A stretch of DNA of 64,000 nucleotides. Source: Coptis chinensis. Taxonomy: Eukaryota; Streptophyta; Magnoliopsida; Ranunculales; Ranunculaceae. The notes below the pieces were generated by a model. It made no database searches. It saw only the letters and a program-made list of their open reading frames with translations, and was not told where the DNA came from. Every line of letters starts with the position of its first letter. Within the stretch, counting starts at the first letter, position 1. The position numbers and the translations under genes were made by a program. Positions 34,280 through 45,692 of the stretch are shown piece after piece. The stretch is from contig CM027379.1 in NCBI GenBank assembly GCA_015680905.1, positions 100,863,001 to 100,927,000 on the forward strand, given 5' to 3'.

Positions 34280-35626
34280 AGTTGGAAGTGGTGAACCTTG
34301 GGGTGGGAGATGAAGAAAAGTTTACATCGGTTGGAGTGACTTGCGGAGGAATGGAAATGCAAGCTGGTGCAGTTTTTGATGGACAATGCTGATGTATTTG
34401 CATGGGTAATCGAGGATATCACTGGTTTAGACCCAGAGTACGCCTGTCATCATTTGCATATGAATGAAGATGCTAAGCCAGTAAGACAAAAGATGAGGAG
34501 CATAAGAGCCAAATACGCAGAAGGTATTCACGAAGAGGTGGTACGGCTGAAGGGGGCGGGAATAATAAGGGAGGTAGAGTTTATGGAGTGGTTGTCAAAT
34601 GTGGTCGCGGTACCAAAAAAGAACAGCAAGGTTAGAATATGTGTGGACTTCACAGATGTAAACAAGGAATGCCCAAAAGATTGTTACCCTATGCCCCGGG
34701 TGGATGAGTTAGTGGATAGAACGGCAGGATATAAGGTGTTTTCCTTCATGGATGCATCGATGGGGTACAATCAGGTCACGATGTATGGGCCTGACCAAGA
34801 AAAAACCACCTTCGTGGTAGAAGGTGGAACCTACTGTTACACCAGGATGCCCTTCGGCTTGAAAAATGTGGGTGCTACCTTTCAGCGGTTGGGAGAAAAG
34901 ATGTTCGAAGGCAAGATTTGAAAGGGGATCGAGATATACATTGACGACGTGGTGGAAAAAAGTATGTCGGAAAAGGAACACTTTGAAGGTCTCCATGAGA
35001 CTTTTGGCATACTGCGCAAGCATAAGTTGAAACTCAATCCCGAGAAATGCACATTTGGGGTAACTTCAAGAAAGTTTTTGGGCTACATAGTCACCCACTG
35101 CGGAATAGAGGCGAATCCAGAGCAAATTCGGTCATTGATTGAGATGCCATCTCCGCAGAATGTGAAGGAAGTACAAAGATTGGCTGGTAGGGTCGCGACA
35201 CTTAACAGATTCATTTCCAAGTCTTCGGATAAATGCCGCCCTCTATATCGTTTGTTGAGGAAAACTCCTGACTTCCATTGGACCGCAGAGTGTGAAGGAG
35301 CCTTCCAGGAGTTGAAAGATTACTTAGGGAAGGCGTCATTGTTATCACGACCGGAACAGGGTGAGAAGTTACATTTATATTTAGGAGTTAGCGAGTACGC
35401 AATAAGTTCAGTGCTAGTGAGAGTGATTGACAAGATAGAAAAGCCAGTTTACTTTCAAAGTAAAACCCTACTGGATGTAGAGACCCGGCACAGTAGGATT
35501 GAGAAGTATGCTTTGGCTTTGATATTTTCAACCCTTAAGCTGAAGCCTTACTTCGAAGCTCATTCTGTGGTGGTAGTGACGAATTTGCCTCTCAAACAGG
35601 TTGAGGGCGAGAAGTCGGGATCTTGA
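34280..35626 (+). pseudogene. Element B reverse transcriptase and gypsy RNase H
   Basis: The reading frame runs through both domains with one TGA at 34919-34921. RT strings in order are NVVAVPKKNSKVRICVDFTD, FSFMDASMGYNQV, RMPFGLKNVGATFQR and the active site IYIDDVVEKS. The fingers/thumb segment KCTFGVTSRKFLGYIVTHCG follows. The resident RNase H has RHSRIEKYALALIFSTLKLK. The TGA lies where element C has CGG, so only one or two point changes separate this RT from an open frame. It is the best-kept pol section of B. Confidence 0.87.
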
Positions 35627-35673
35627 AGTGGGCGGTATTACTAAGTTCTTATGAGATTACATACTAGATCAGG

Positions 35674-36343
35674 ATGGCTGAAAAGGCGCAAGCCATGGCG
35701 GAGTTTCTGGCCGAATTCCCAGCAGAGGATCCCAATTGGGGAGAGGAAATGGTAATGGAATCGGAGGGGGAGGTCAGTCGCGATCCTTTGGATCCTTGGG
35801 ATATGCGCAATGGGTGGAGAGTTTTCACGGATGGTTCTGCTACGGATACCGGGAATGGAATTGGGGTCGTCTTAGTAACTCCTGAGAACAATCGCCTTGA
35901 GCTATCAATGAAACTGGGGTTTGCGGCTTCAAATAACGAATCTGAATATGAAGTTGTGATAACTGGATTAGACTTGGCCAGAGATCTGGGGGTGAGTGAG
36001 TTATATGTGTTTTCAGATTCCAATTTGGTAGTTTGTCAGGTGAACGGAGGATTTGCAGCTCGCTGCCCCCAGATGGCGAGATACGGAAGTCTGGCGAAGG
36101 GCAAGCAAGTTCGACAAAATAAAGTTTGCCCACCTAGGCTGCGGAGAGAATAGACATACCGACGCTTTGGCTTATGTAGCGGCGGTTCTTCCTGGATCAG
36201 AGGGTCGGTCTATTGAAGTTATAGTGTTGAGAAAACCAAGTACATCTGATGAGGCTGGCGTTTGGCTCACCACCGAGTGGGATCAGGGTTGGATGGAACC
36301 GATAAAGGCTTTCTTGAGGGGAGTGGAGATAGAGAATAAATAG
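35674..36343 (+). pseudogene. Element B second RNase H domain
   Basis: Starts after the connection AMAEFLAEFPAEDPNWGEE. Acidic positions are in VFTDGSATD, NNESEYEVV and VFSDSNLVV, and after a frame change at about 36080 in NRHTDALAYVAAVL. A second RNase H of this kind is known in Tat-group elements. It is in a different frame from the RT. Confidence 0.75.
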
Positions 36344-36355
36344 GAGAGGCGAAGA

Positions 36356-37510
36356 ATGGAACAGCGGAGTCAGAGGTACACATTGCTGGAGGATGACCTA
36401 TACAGGAGAAATTTCAACGGCCCATTACTAAGATGCATAGGGCCGCGGCAGGCACATGAGTTTTTGGTAGAGGTTCATGAAGGCGATTGTGGGAGTCTTT
36501 CCGCAGGGCGAACAACTACTCACAGGTTGATATCTCAGGGGTATTTTTGGCCTCATATGAAGAGAGACGCCACAGAGTACGCTAAGAAATGTGAGAAATG
36601 CCAAAGGTTTGCACCGTTCATACATTCTCCAGCTGAGCCCTTGCACAATGTGTTAAACCCTTGGCCATTCTCCATGTGGGGGTTGGATATTGTTGGGCCT
36701 CTGCCAATGGTAAGCGGAAAAAGGAGGTTTATGTTGGCTGCAACGGATTATTTTACCAAATGGGTGGAGGGTGTGGCTCTGCAACAGGTGAAGGAATAGA
36801 ATGTTAAGAAATTCTTATGGGAGAATATCATCTGCAGGTTCGAGCTGCCCCATACAATCATCGCGGATAATGGAACTCAGTTTATTGGAGGAAAAGTGCG
36901 AGAGTTTCTTCAGGCATTTAGGGTGAAGCAGGGGTTCTCAGCCCCCTATAATCCTGAGGGAAATGGTCAAGCCGAGGCATCGAACAAAATCATAATGGAT
37001 AACTTAAAGAGAAAATTGGAGGATCGTAAAGGTGCGTGGGCGGACGAGTTGAATCACGTGTTATGGGCTTATCGCACCACACCGCGGACGTCTGCTGAGG
37101 AATCACCATTCGCAATGGCATATGGAGTAGAAGCAGTCATCCCGGTGGAGATGATAGAGAAAACGACAAGAACCAAAGCCGTGGAATTGGGAATAAATGA
37201 GAGGATCTTGGCCACTGAATTGAACCTCATAGAGGAGAAAAGAGAAATAACGCACATACAACTGGAGGAATATCACCAAAAGTTGCAGAGATAGTATGAT
37301 AAGCGAGTGAAGCCGCGGACTTTCCGCGTGTTACACTGGCCACTAAGAAAGAGAATGATGGTAAATTGGGTCCCAACTGGGAGGGACCCTATGTCGTGAC
37401 AGAGAAGGGTACTTCGGGAACTTACAGGTTAAAGACTTCGGTAGGAGAAATGATAGAGAAACCATGGAATATCAGAATGTTGAAAAAATTCCACAGCAGA
37501 GGTAGTCGCT
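36356..37510 (+). pseudogene. Element B integrase
   Basis: The frame runs from 36356 with one TAG at 36797. The zinc-binding region has H, H and CEKCQ (HEGDCGS, TTHRLIS, KKCEKCQ). Core acidic residues are in MWGLDIVGPLP, IIADNGTQF and GNGQAEASNK. The open frame ends with TAG at 37292, and the C-terminal domain continues decayed (YDKRVKPRTFRV). The gene ends about 40 bases before the insertion of element E. Confidence 0.85.
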
Positions 37511-37552
37511 AGTAAGTTTTATTTCTATTTGTAGCAGAGTCAGAATAAAGTT

Positions 37553-38860
37553 TTATTCCACCTTAACTCGACTTAATCCTACTAACGATGAATCGTCGCA
37601 ATCCGAATTGAACTGCTTCGCAGAACAATCTGGTTACTCCTAATCCCTAATTACACATGACATTTCTACCAATTCATAACTAGCATGTGAACGATTACAC
37701 CCATTCTCATGGTGAACTAATCATTTCTAGAGTGGAAAGGGAATTACGACGACTCTACGATAATTGGAATCAAGCTTTCATCAAGGCTTTTCAACCCCCT
37801 CAAATGGAGGTTTAGCCGAGAATCATTACGCAATCATTCCCAATGGAATTCAAACAAGACATGGTATAAAGATTTGAACTTTCTTATTTAAACTCAATTG
37901 GAAACTAATCATGCAATAATTGAATTAAACTAATAATGACAAATAATTGAATCTAAGAATTTACGCTAATAAATAAATGAAAATGAAACTAGATTATGGA
38001 GAACACTATTTTATTAATCTAATGAATAATAAAACAATGATTCAAATACTAAATTAATAATCTAACTAATCTAGGTCTAACTATCTACGTAATAGGGGAA
38101 TTTAGAACTAAACAATTGTAAATGACAAGAATCGAAAATGACAAATAGCTATTTTATTTATCAAACTAATTAAGAACAATGATTCTAAGAGTTTAATCTA
38201 AAACAAGAATTGAATTGAAGCTAAACTAAATTAAAAACAATTAAATCTAGATCTATAATTATCTATATTTTTAGGTCTAATTAGTTACCATTAACAAAGA
38301 GTCAAGCTCTTATTTTTATACTTTCAGATCCAAAAATCGTGCATGGGCTTGGAGCCATGTTTTGGGCCAGAGAATCAGGCCCAAAACCCAATTCTTTCAG
38401 TCCAAAAAGGCCTCTTCAGCTGCAGTTGGCTTCAATAGATATTTCGTCCACTTTTGCTCCTCTGATTAGGTCAAGGCTTAGACCATTGGAAAGCTCTTTC
38501 CGATCCGGTCGTTTTGACATAAAGTAGGCCCAATTCCGAGGTCTGAGACCAAAGATACGGCCTTCGGAAGTTCTGCTGACTTTGTGTGCTGTTTCTGCCC
38601 ACGTCGACTTTTCAGCTTTTGACCGGGCTTTAGAAAGGCTTTGTCTTCTTGAATCTTGGCCTTTAATCACAAAACTCCTTAGCAACCGACCTTTGCTCCT
38701 TTATCTCACTAAACTGGCACATTTCTGCACATAATGGACTTTGAAGCCTGAAATGCATAAAAACACATAATCAGTATTAACTCTTAATTATTACTCACAT
38801 AATTGGTCTAAAAGTATGACTATTCTACGGGGTTAAAACTACAGTTTTGGGCTCTTATCA
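37553..38860 (-). repeat. Element E 3' LTR
   Basis: Same length as 48665-49972 and highly similar throughout (for example CCTTAACTCGACTTAATCCT and CAAGCTTTCATCAAGGCTTC-like strings in both). On the minus strand it begins TGATAAGAGCCC. The outer end reads TTATTCC where the other copy has TGATTCC. The small ORF starting MHGLGAMFWARES occurs in both LTRs and is not a gene. Confidence 0.87.
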
Positions 38861-40674
38861 AACCACCCCAAACAGCATTTTGCTTGTCCTCAAGCAAAGA
38901 TGAGAAATTAGAATAAGTGACCAAAAATGGAGTTTTATCTACTCTCGTTTCGCTGAGTGCGATTGCATTGACCATATGCAATAAGGCCTTAAACCATTAG
39001 GAATTCCCTAGTGGACGAGTTATAGCCCGTGAGAGTTTTTTCGAGTGAAGGTACTCACAAACTTCATCTATACTACAACGACTAAGAAATAAAACTATTG
39101 TTTCCTTATTCATGCTCTAAATTAACTATACCTCTCATTAGCAATGCATATAGAGTAATCAAGTCGAAACCTAAGCTAATATATGCATAATAATCAATCA
39201 TCTACAATAAACATATATACAATGAGTAATACTATGAAATGCCTAGCAGGTTCGTTTCTGAAACTCGAGATAGCGTCCTTAAGTAGGTTCTCACAATAAT
39301 AGTCAAGATACAGCACTCTGATTTTTCCACTCAAGTTTTGCTACTCCAGTGTGCAGTGAGCACACTTTACCTTACAATCTCAATGACAACAAGGAAGCCG
39401 GAGTCGATCAAACACATCTGCCACTTACTATCACACTAACCTATTCCTAATTGAGCTAGAGGTCTTTATTAGGTATTGTGGGGATTATGAGATGGTTTAA
39501 GAAGGAAGGAAATGGATATTCAAAAAGGACAAGTCTGAGATAATAGAGTCTTCATATTATGTAACTAGATAAAACCTTGTTATTTGCTTTTGCTTCTACA
39601 CTTTGTTTCCATCCTTAGCCATATATTTTTTTTTTCTTTTTCTTTGGCTTTTGACTCCTTTTATGCTATTTTTTTGGAGTTTTTATTTTATTTCTATTTC
39701 TATTTTTCTTTTCTTTGGATGTAAACTTCTTTTCTTTATTTTCTGAAGCAATTAACTAACTTTTGTTTACACAGGTTTTTCTCTTCTTATTTTTTCCTCA
39801 TTCTATTCTCAGACTTATCTAAATTGGGTAGGTTGAATTTTTTTATTTTGTTTTGTTTTGTAACAGGGTAAAGTATTTGTGGTTTATGGAAGGCTAAAGA
39901 AAGGCTCAGATGGGAGACTAGCGGAAAATAATTCATAGGTTTGAATTTCTGGCTATATCGATCCAAAGAGGCCTAAATTCTCGCTTAGGATATGACATAG
40001 TGATAAAGTAAGTGGACGTGTAATTTCTCTATCCGGATTTTACTTCTCCCTTGTGTCATTTCTCAAATGTTTCGCTCATATAAGGCTTTAGGCTATATTC
40101 TCACAGGATTTGTAAAATAAGTACTCTAGCCTAGATTTGTAAACTTACTTTGCTAACAATCATAGATACTCATGTAATATATTTATAGATAGATGCAAAG
40201 ATTATTACCTACATATTAACCTAAGTTTCTAAAAATTATTCTAATGCAAAAGCAAAGTGAGACTTCTAGATTATTAAGAGCATAGAGAAGGAAAACAATA
40301 CCAATATTCCTTAGTGTATAGCATGAACTTATTTATTTATATTTTTGAATTTTTGAAATTTTAACTAGAAAACAAATGCATATTATACCTATCTATATCC
40401 TATCAGATGCCTTAATTACCGTGTTTCTATGCCCCCCAAACAAGAATCATGCTTTGTCCCCAAAGCATTTAAATAAAGAGGGTAGGAAAAATACCATGAA
40501 GCGCGCGGAAATTAGGGGAACATCCGCAAAACAAGGTTAGAACGAACTAATATAGGAAATAAAAAACTGACGCAACTCTATAAGAGTTCCACCCATTATG
40601 GGGTTAACAAGAATGAAATTGCTTGGGACATAAGCAGACACTAACTAGAATTAAAACTTACCTTATCTCCCGCT
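38861..40674 (-). other. Element E 3' non-coding region
   Basis: Read on the minus strand, a polypurine tract GTTTGGGGTGGTT lies directly against the 3' LTR (38861-38873). A second one (TTGTTTGGGGGGC) is at 40432-40443. The region between has a long pyrimidine-rich stretch on the plus strand (39600-39860) and no ORF. Confidence 0.65.
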
Positions 40675-41600
40675 TTATTCATCATCCTCCTCATCCTCTT
40701 CTTCTATAAAGAAGTGAGGTTCCTTCGCGTCCTGCCATGCCATGATAATTTGCCAGGCTTCCCACCATTTATCATCTATTATTGCTAACCTATTAAGCGC
40801 CACTTGGTCTGACGGGGTGTAGGGTGCAACCTGATGAGGTTGTATCCTCCACCCTTGCCAAGTCATTGCACGGAAAAATCGAATAATACTATTGGTGGGT
40901 CGCACAGTGTCGACTGTAATCCAATCTGTGAAACGTGTACAAAAAACAGGAAAGAAACATAGCATAATACGGGAAATTAGAACAGGCATAAGAAGGTACT
41001 TATGCCTCATGCTATGGGCTCGTGCTAAACTAGACATCAAGGTTCTGGGAAGGTCATGGCACATACGTCCCGTGGCTAAAGCAAGGAAGACGCTGCAAGT
41101 GGCATCATTCACAGAAGAAAAACGCCATTCCCTAAAATGTTTAGCATGATCCAAAACATAACAGTTCCTATGTTCATGGACAGGCTACCAAAGGCGACGT
41201 TATAGTCCCCTTGGTCCTCGATACAGAAAATGCCTGCCCCATACGACTCATGCAAAAATTCATAAGTGTAGACATACATATTATCTACCCAATAGCACCA
41301 TGGGTCTTGTATTTCAGCGGGCATAGCAAGTCCAAGAACAAATGCTAACAAGAACCTGGTAATTTCCATTGGTTCATCATCAATGTTGATGGAGAACACT
41401 TGTTCTCCATCTGGTCTCTCAAAGAAAATGCAGTTATCGTAAAAATAAGATGCTAGTGTTGGAGAATAAAGTGCATCAGGTCTTACCATAAGCGGTTCCC
41501 AGCCTACGTTTGTGATCGCCTCGCGAAACCAAGCACCATAAGTAGTTCTTTGGAACAAATCTTCGAAAGACTGTTCCAGTATCAATGTAGGAGATGTCAT
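40675..41600 (-). pseudogene. Element E Athila-type ORF 2 (frameshifted)
   Basis: ATG at 41600 (minus) opens MTSPTLILEQSFEDLFQRTT. The frame ends in the wrong phase near 41130, and the protein continues in the frame ending at 40675 with an acidic tail (EEEDEEDDE). Recognisable features are SPTLASYFYDNCIFFERPDG and FLLAFVLGLAMP, corresponding to FYNTRELEGSR and LLVEILGILP in ORF 1, and later LPVLI-type strings in both. The two ORFs therefore look related. This type of gene lies after pol in Athila elements, in the place of an envelope gene; its role is unknown. Confidence 0.6.
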
Positions 41601-42370
41601 CTCAAAATTACGCTTTGGAATAGCGGCGAATGACCCGGCAACAACCCGCAGAAAACTGGAATTTTTCTTGTCCACGGAAGTCAGGGCGCGAGTGCGCTCT
41701 AATGATTTTGGAATTCCAGTGTTTGGCGCAAAGTCGCTCACCTTGGCGCGAAGTGCGCTCTCCTCAGGCAAGTGCGTAAGCTCCAAGGTGCTGAAAATGG
41801 AAAAATGAGGCGTAAACGCGGGAAACGTGGGTGAAAGGTGAGTGATGGAAGTTAGGTGTAGTGTGGGTTGTGAGTGTAGAATGAATGAAGTTTATATAGG
41901 TTTTAAGTTGCTAAAACGGATCGGGGAAGTTGCCAAAAAGTTTTTTACGGCGGTTTTAGAAATACTAAAATTTCCAAACCCAGCGGAAACAACTCATTTT
42001 CTTGATTCTAAAACAAACCTAGTATCTTTTAGGTTGAATTTAGGATAGAATCTACCTATTTTATCGAGATTTCATCCTACCATGATACTTATTCATAGAT
42101 ATGCCTAATCGGCCATATTCTCACCCCCGACTCATGAATAACTTCTAAAACAAGGGTCATATAAAAATAATGCTGGAATAGATAACACCACCCCCAAACA
42201 ATTTGGAAAGGTGAGATCAACATTAAACAACCACGCATAATGAAAATAACGACATTATATTAATATTGGCATTAAATGCCCTTTACTACAGAATCTAAAT
42301 TACGGAATTAAAACTTACATTAAAACAACTAACAATAATAAAACTACAAAAACATCAAGCTATACTATCC

Positions 42371-43504
42371 CTAACCACGTCGGTCTTTGGTAGCGGAGGG
42401 CACTTTCAGGAGATGGCTCCCCGAAGCTCCCGATGGGGCCAGCACCATTAAATCTTTTCGGCGACGACGCTCGTGCCTCGATGGTGTGTCCTCAGAAAGA
42501 GAATCCCCGTGAGGTGGGAATCGTGCAAGCATATCGGCCCGGAACTGGCGCTGAGCTTCTAGCTCAGTCCTCATCTGTTCCCACCGCTCATCCTCCCGCT
42601 GGGTACGGATCTCGAAGTTATGGTGGATAGTAGCCTGTCGAGTCCGGAGGTCTTCACAGATAGTGTTGAGTGAACACATGCCACGATGAATCACAGCCAT
42701 GCGTTCTGCATCTGACCAACACCTCTCCAAGGCATCAGCATCAAAACAAGTCAAGTCCTCCTCATCCTCCGAGGCATTCTCATTTCCACCATCCTCCTCA
42801 TCCTCTTTCCTATCTTCAGGCAACCTCCAAACTCGTTGGACACAATCCTTATAGATACGAGGATTTCGGTGCAAGGTGAGGTAAATCCTATCAGACGTCG
42901 GAGCTGCTCTCAACTTCAGCATGATCTTGGTTATCAACACAGGGAGAGGTGCAATAGACTTCCCTACTCCCCTAATCATGTTAAGCATAAACTCCAAGAT
43001 ACAGAACTCGTACTTCTGCTCCTGGAGTATCCATAAAATGTGGAGGCAGTTCAGACCGATGTCGCTGACCTTCTCCTTTCCTAGGACGTTCCGACCAATC
43101 CACCGAAATGGGCCAATTTGGTTTGGTTCGAGGATGCTGGCGAACACATCGCGAAGCTCGCATTGTAGTTCCTTCGTAATATCCACGTTCATCAACGGCT
43201 CTACCCCATTATATTGGGACTCCTGTAACGTGGCATCTAGATGGATTTTAGGCAGAATGCCTAGAATCTCAACCAACAACCCAGCAGTTACTTCTCTCCT
43301 CCTCTTCGCCACCATAACAAAAATTCTACTCCCCTCCAACTCCCTCGTGTTGTAGAACCGTCGGACTAAGTCTTCGTGGTAAAAGGCTTCGATCGAGTAC
43401 CACAAGCTATTCCAGTCTCTACTAATCATTTCGTCACCGTAAAACGGCGCGAAGTGGTCGCCAGTAAATGCTTGCTCCGGCAAAATTCGACGTTGTTGAG
43501 CCAT
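42371..43504 (-). CDS. Element E Athila-type ORF 1, 377 codons, open
   Basis: ATG 43504 (minus) starts MAQQRRILPEQAFTGDHFAP. I preferred it over upstream codons because the longer frame begins at a TTG. The N-terminal half contains DLVRRFYNTRELEGSRIFVM and VTAGLLVEILGIL, a pattern of the 'putative plant transposon protein' and ATHILA ORF families (family names from memory). A strongly acidic segment (DRKEDEEDGGNENASEDEED) lies near residue 255, followed by a predicted coiled coil (QREDERWEQMRTELEAQRQF). No signal peptide or obvious transmembrane helix is visible, so a true envelope function is doubtful. It is the longest undamaged ORF of any transposon in the window. Confidence 0.72.
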   Translation of the reverse strand: MAQQRRILPEQAFTGDHFAPFYGDEMISRDWNSLWYSIEAFYHEDLVRRFYNTRELEGSRIFVMVAKRRREVTAGLLVEILGILPKIHLDATLQESQYNGVEPLMNVDITKELQCELRDVFASILEPNQIGPFRWIGRNVLGKEKVSDIGLNCLHILWILQEQKYEFCILEFMLNMIRGVGKSIAPLPVLITKIMLKLRAAPTSDRIYLTLHRNPRIYKDCVQRVWRLPEDRKEDEEDGGNENASEDEEDLTCFDADALERCWSDAERMAVIHRGMCSLNTICEDLRTRQATIHHNFEIRTQREDERWEQMRTELEAQRQFRADMLARFPPHGDSLSEDTPSRHERRRRKDLMVLAPSGASGSHLLKVPSATKDRRG

Positions 43505-44183
43505 TGGAGTATTTGGAATGTAGTGGGGGTTTAAATGGGATGTGGGGTTGGAATTTAAGTCAACCGAATGAAACAAACAGTGGTGGTGGCATGGTGGTGG
43601 CGCGACAGCTTGAATTTTTGTAATTTTCTGTGGTTTTTGGTGATGTAAGTTGGTGGATTTGGTGGTGGTTTGGTTTTAGAGAAGATTTGAACTTGATTTG
43701 AATGTGGGCGTGGGTTTAATTAGGTTTCTTTTTTAATTTTTGGTTTTAGGTTTTGAATTTTTGGTTATTGTTTGATAATGGCGATTTGAGAAGATGAAGG
43801 GATTTGTTGGTGTGGAGCAAAGTGGTGGGCTTGTGCAGCCAGTCTTGTAGCTGAGTTGGGCCCAAGCCCAATTCGAAATTTTCTAATTTTTTCGATTTTT
43901 CGCGCCACTTCAAACTACTATTGCCGCTTCGTTACCGGTCCGATTTTTGCGAATGAGATATGGAAATGATCAGGAGAGAATTTACAATCCAATGATCCAT
44001 AAAACACTCTATTCCGATTGTGGATGACATATAAGATAGTAGAAAATGCCTCGAAATACGTGCATGATGTACGTTATGCGAACGAATGAACTCTATATTC
44101 ATAGAATATGTCAACCCGAATCGGAATACAATTAAACGGCCTAAGCAACTCTAATGGGACCTAAACATTCTAGGACAGAAACA

Positions 44184-44330
44184 CGAACACCCCACCCCCA
44201 AACAAATTTTTTACAGCAGAGTTTAGAAAATTTGTTTTTTTTTAAGTGGGTCTTTTAAAGTCAGATTCCCAAGACTTCCTAGATTACTATGTTTATTCTT
44301 ATATATATATATATATATATATATTTTTTA
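44184..44330. repeat. Polypurine tract and (AT)n microsatellite
   Basis: On the minus strand GTTTGGGGGTGGGG lies at 44191-44204. An (AT)n run lies at about 44297-44324. Confidence 0.75.
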
Positions 44331-44581
44331 AGGAAAAATAATAAGCAAGAAAGACATAATTCACCCCATAGAGAAACATGACTAAAAAATCCGAGAAAAC
44401 ATGCAAGAGTGGAAAATGTAAATTATGTTAACCGTGGACTTAGGATCCGGTACTTACAGCCACACACTCCATAGGGAGGGCTCGGTTACCTTAATGGTGC
44501 ACTCACCAATATATGGAAATGAAAGGGAATGCACCAAACACAAAAGTTGAGTCGTTTATAGTCAGATACTCGAGACTTTAT

Positions 44582-45154
44582 CTAAACATATGTATGAACA
44601 TGCAGTTTATCATATATCAACAACCGAAATAGTTGTGGATCATTCCATAAATAAATATCACAGAAAACATATCCAAACACAATCAAGCACCAAGATTTCC
44701 TATGACGCAACCTAGTAAATTGAAAGCGAAGTCGGATAACCCTATAGCGTAACCTAGCATGCACCTTCTTTTTCATTTTTGAACTAGAGGGTGTCCTAGT
44801 GAATAAGTGTGGAAAAGTGAATGGTTGTGGAAGATATGGTGGATATGGATAAGTTGTAGAAGGAAAACATGTAAACAATGAGGATGTGGGTTTAGCACAA
44901 AACTCATTCATGGTGTAGGTAGGGACTGTCTCAAGTCTGAAAATGAAGGTGTCAAATGCTTTGTTCTTCTGAAGTATTTGTTTACTAGGTGGATTTAAAA
45001 AAATTATGAAGCACAGAAGAAACAAAAGGATCGAGTGCAAACTTGAGATTCCGTTGAAAGGGTGGAAGGAGGGGAGTCGAGGTGGATGTTGTCCAAAGTA
45101 GTTCTTGATAGGGTGAATCATCACCTGCTCTAAGAAACTTATCGAATTCCTCAT
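44582..45154 (-). CDS. Element E small ORF after the protease, possible membrane segment
   Basis: The open frame overlaps the end of the protease frame (to 44985) in another phase, so the real start is uncertain. A likely ATG is MNEFCAKPTSSLF at about 44911, giving about 110 codons. It ends with a very basic stretch (MKKKVHARLRYRVIRLRF) and a hydrophobic segment (SWCLIVFGYVFCDIYL). It occupies the position where reverse transcriptase should begin. I do not recognise it. Confidence 0.4.
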   Translation of the reverse strand: MRNSISFLEQVMIHPIKNYFGQHPPRLPSFHPFNGISSLHSILLFLLCFIIFLNPPSKQILQKNKAFDTFIFRLETVPTYTMNEFCAKPTSSLFTCFPSTTYPYPPYLPQPFTFPHLFTRTPSSSKMKKKVHARLRYRVIRLRFQFTRLRHRKSWCLIVFGYVFCDIYLWNDPQLFRLLIYDKLHVHTYV

Positions 45155-45692
45155 CTAGATTGGTCATATCCACATTACTATGGTAGTCCTCTATATCTTT
45201 GAGAAAGTCATCTATCTCGTCCTCATCCATAATATGTGTATCGACTAGTGTAGGGATGAAAATGTTGGAGTCTGAACTTCCAAAGGAAAGAAATTTGGGC
45301 ATATGATTATCAGGGAACGTGTTGTTGAAATAATCTCGAGCAAAGCTCTCGATCATGCTAACATCTCCATCCATAGACGAATCGGGTAAATGTTTCTTTG
45401 TTTTAAAAACATTTACTTCAATAGCAAGATGGCTAAAAGACAAGGACATCGAACCATCACTGCAATTAATGAGCGCATTGGCAGTTGCCAGGAAAGGACG
45501 CCCTAAGATGATCGGGACAGAGTCGTTAGCGACTTCTGTATCGAGGATGACAAAATCAGCCGGATAGTAGAAATCTTGAACTTTTACTAGCACATTTTCG
45601 ACCACACCCTTAGGATACTTAATAGACCGATCAGCTAATTGCAACGTCATTTTAGTGGGTTGCATCTCGTCTAGACCTATTTGTCTATACAA
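44985..45692 (-). CDS. Element E protease region (Athila type)
   Basis: Open on the minus strand for 235 residues. The strings LQLADRSIKYPKGVVENVLV and SVPIILGRPFLATANALIN are the standard signature of Athila proteases. The catalytic Asp region just upstream (about 45730) is damaged by stops. The frame ends with an acidic tail (MDEDEIDDFLKDIEDYHSN). It then stops instead of running into reverse transcriptase. Confidence 0.82.
   Translation of the reverse strand: MYRQIGLDEMQPTKMTLQLADRSIKYPKGVVENVLVKVQDFYYPADFVILDTEVANDSVPIILGRPFLATANALINCSDGSMSLSFSHLAIEVNVFKTKKHLPDSSMDGDVSMIESFARDYFNNTFPDNHMPKFLSFGSSDSNIFIPTLVDTHIMDEDEIDDFLKDIEDYHSNVDMTNLDEEFDKFLRAGDDSPYQELLWTTSTSTPLLPPFQRNLKFALDPFVSSVLHNFFKST

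Noticed and set aside
38339..38527. ORF starting MHGLGAMFWARESG, also at 49452-49640
   Set aside because: Present twice only because both copies are in the LTRs of element E; short and without coding signs.
42921..43355. 144-codon ORF on the plus strand
   Set aside because: Antisense shadow of the 377-codon Athila-type ORF.
42371..43504. True retroviral envelope gene
   Set aside because: Position after pol is envelope-like, but there is no signal peptide, no membrane helix and no cleavage site; kept as an Athila-type ORF of unknown role.
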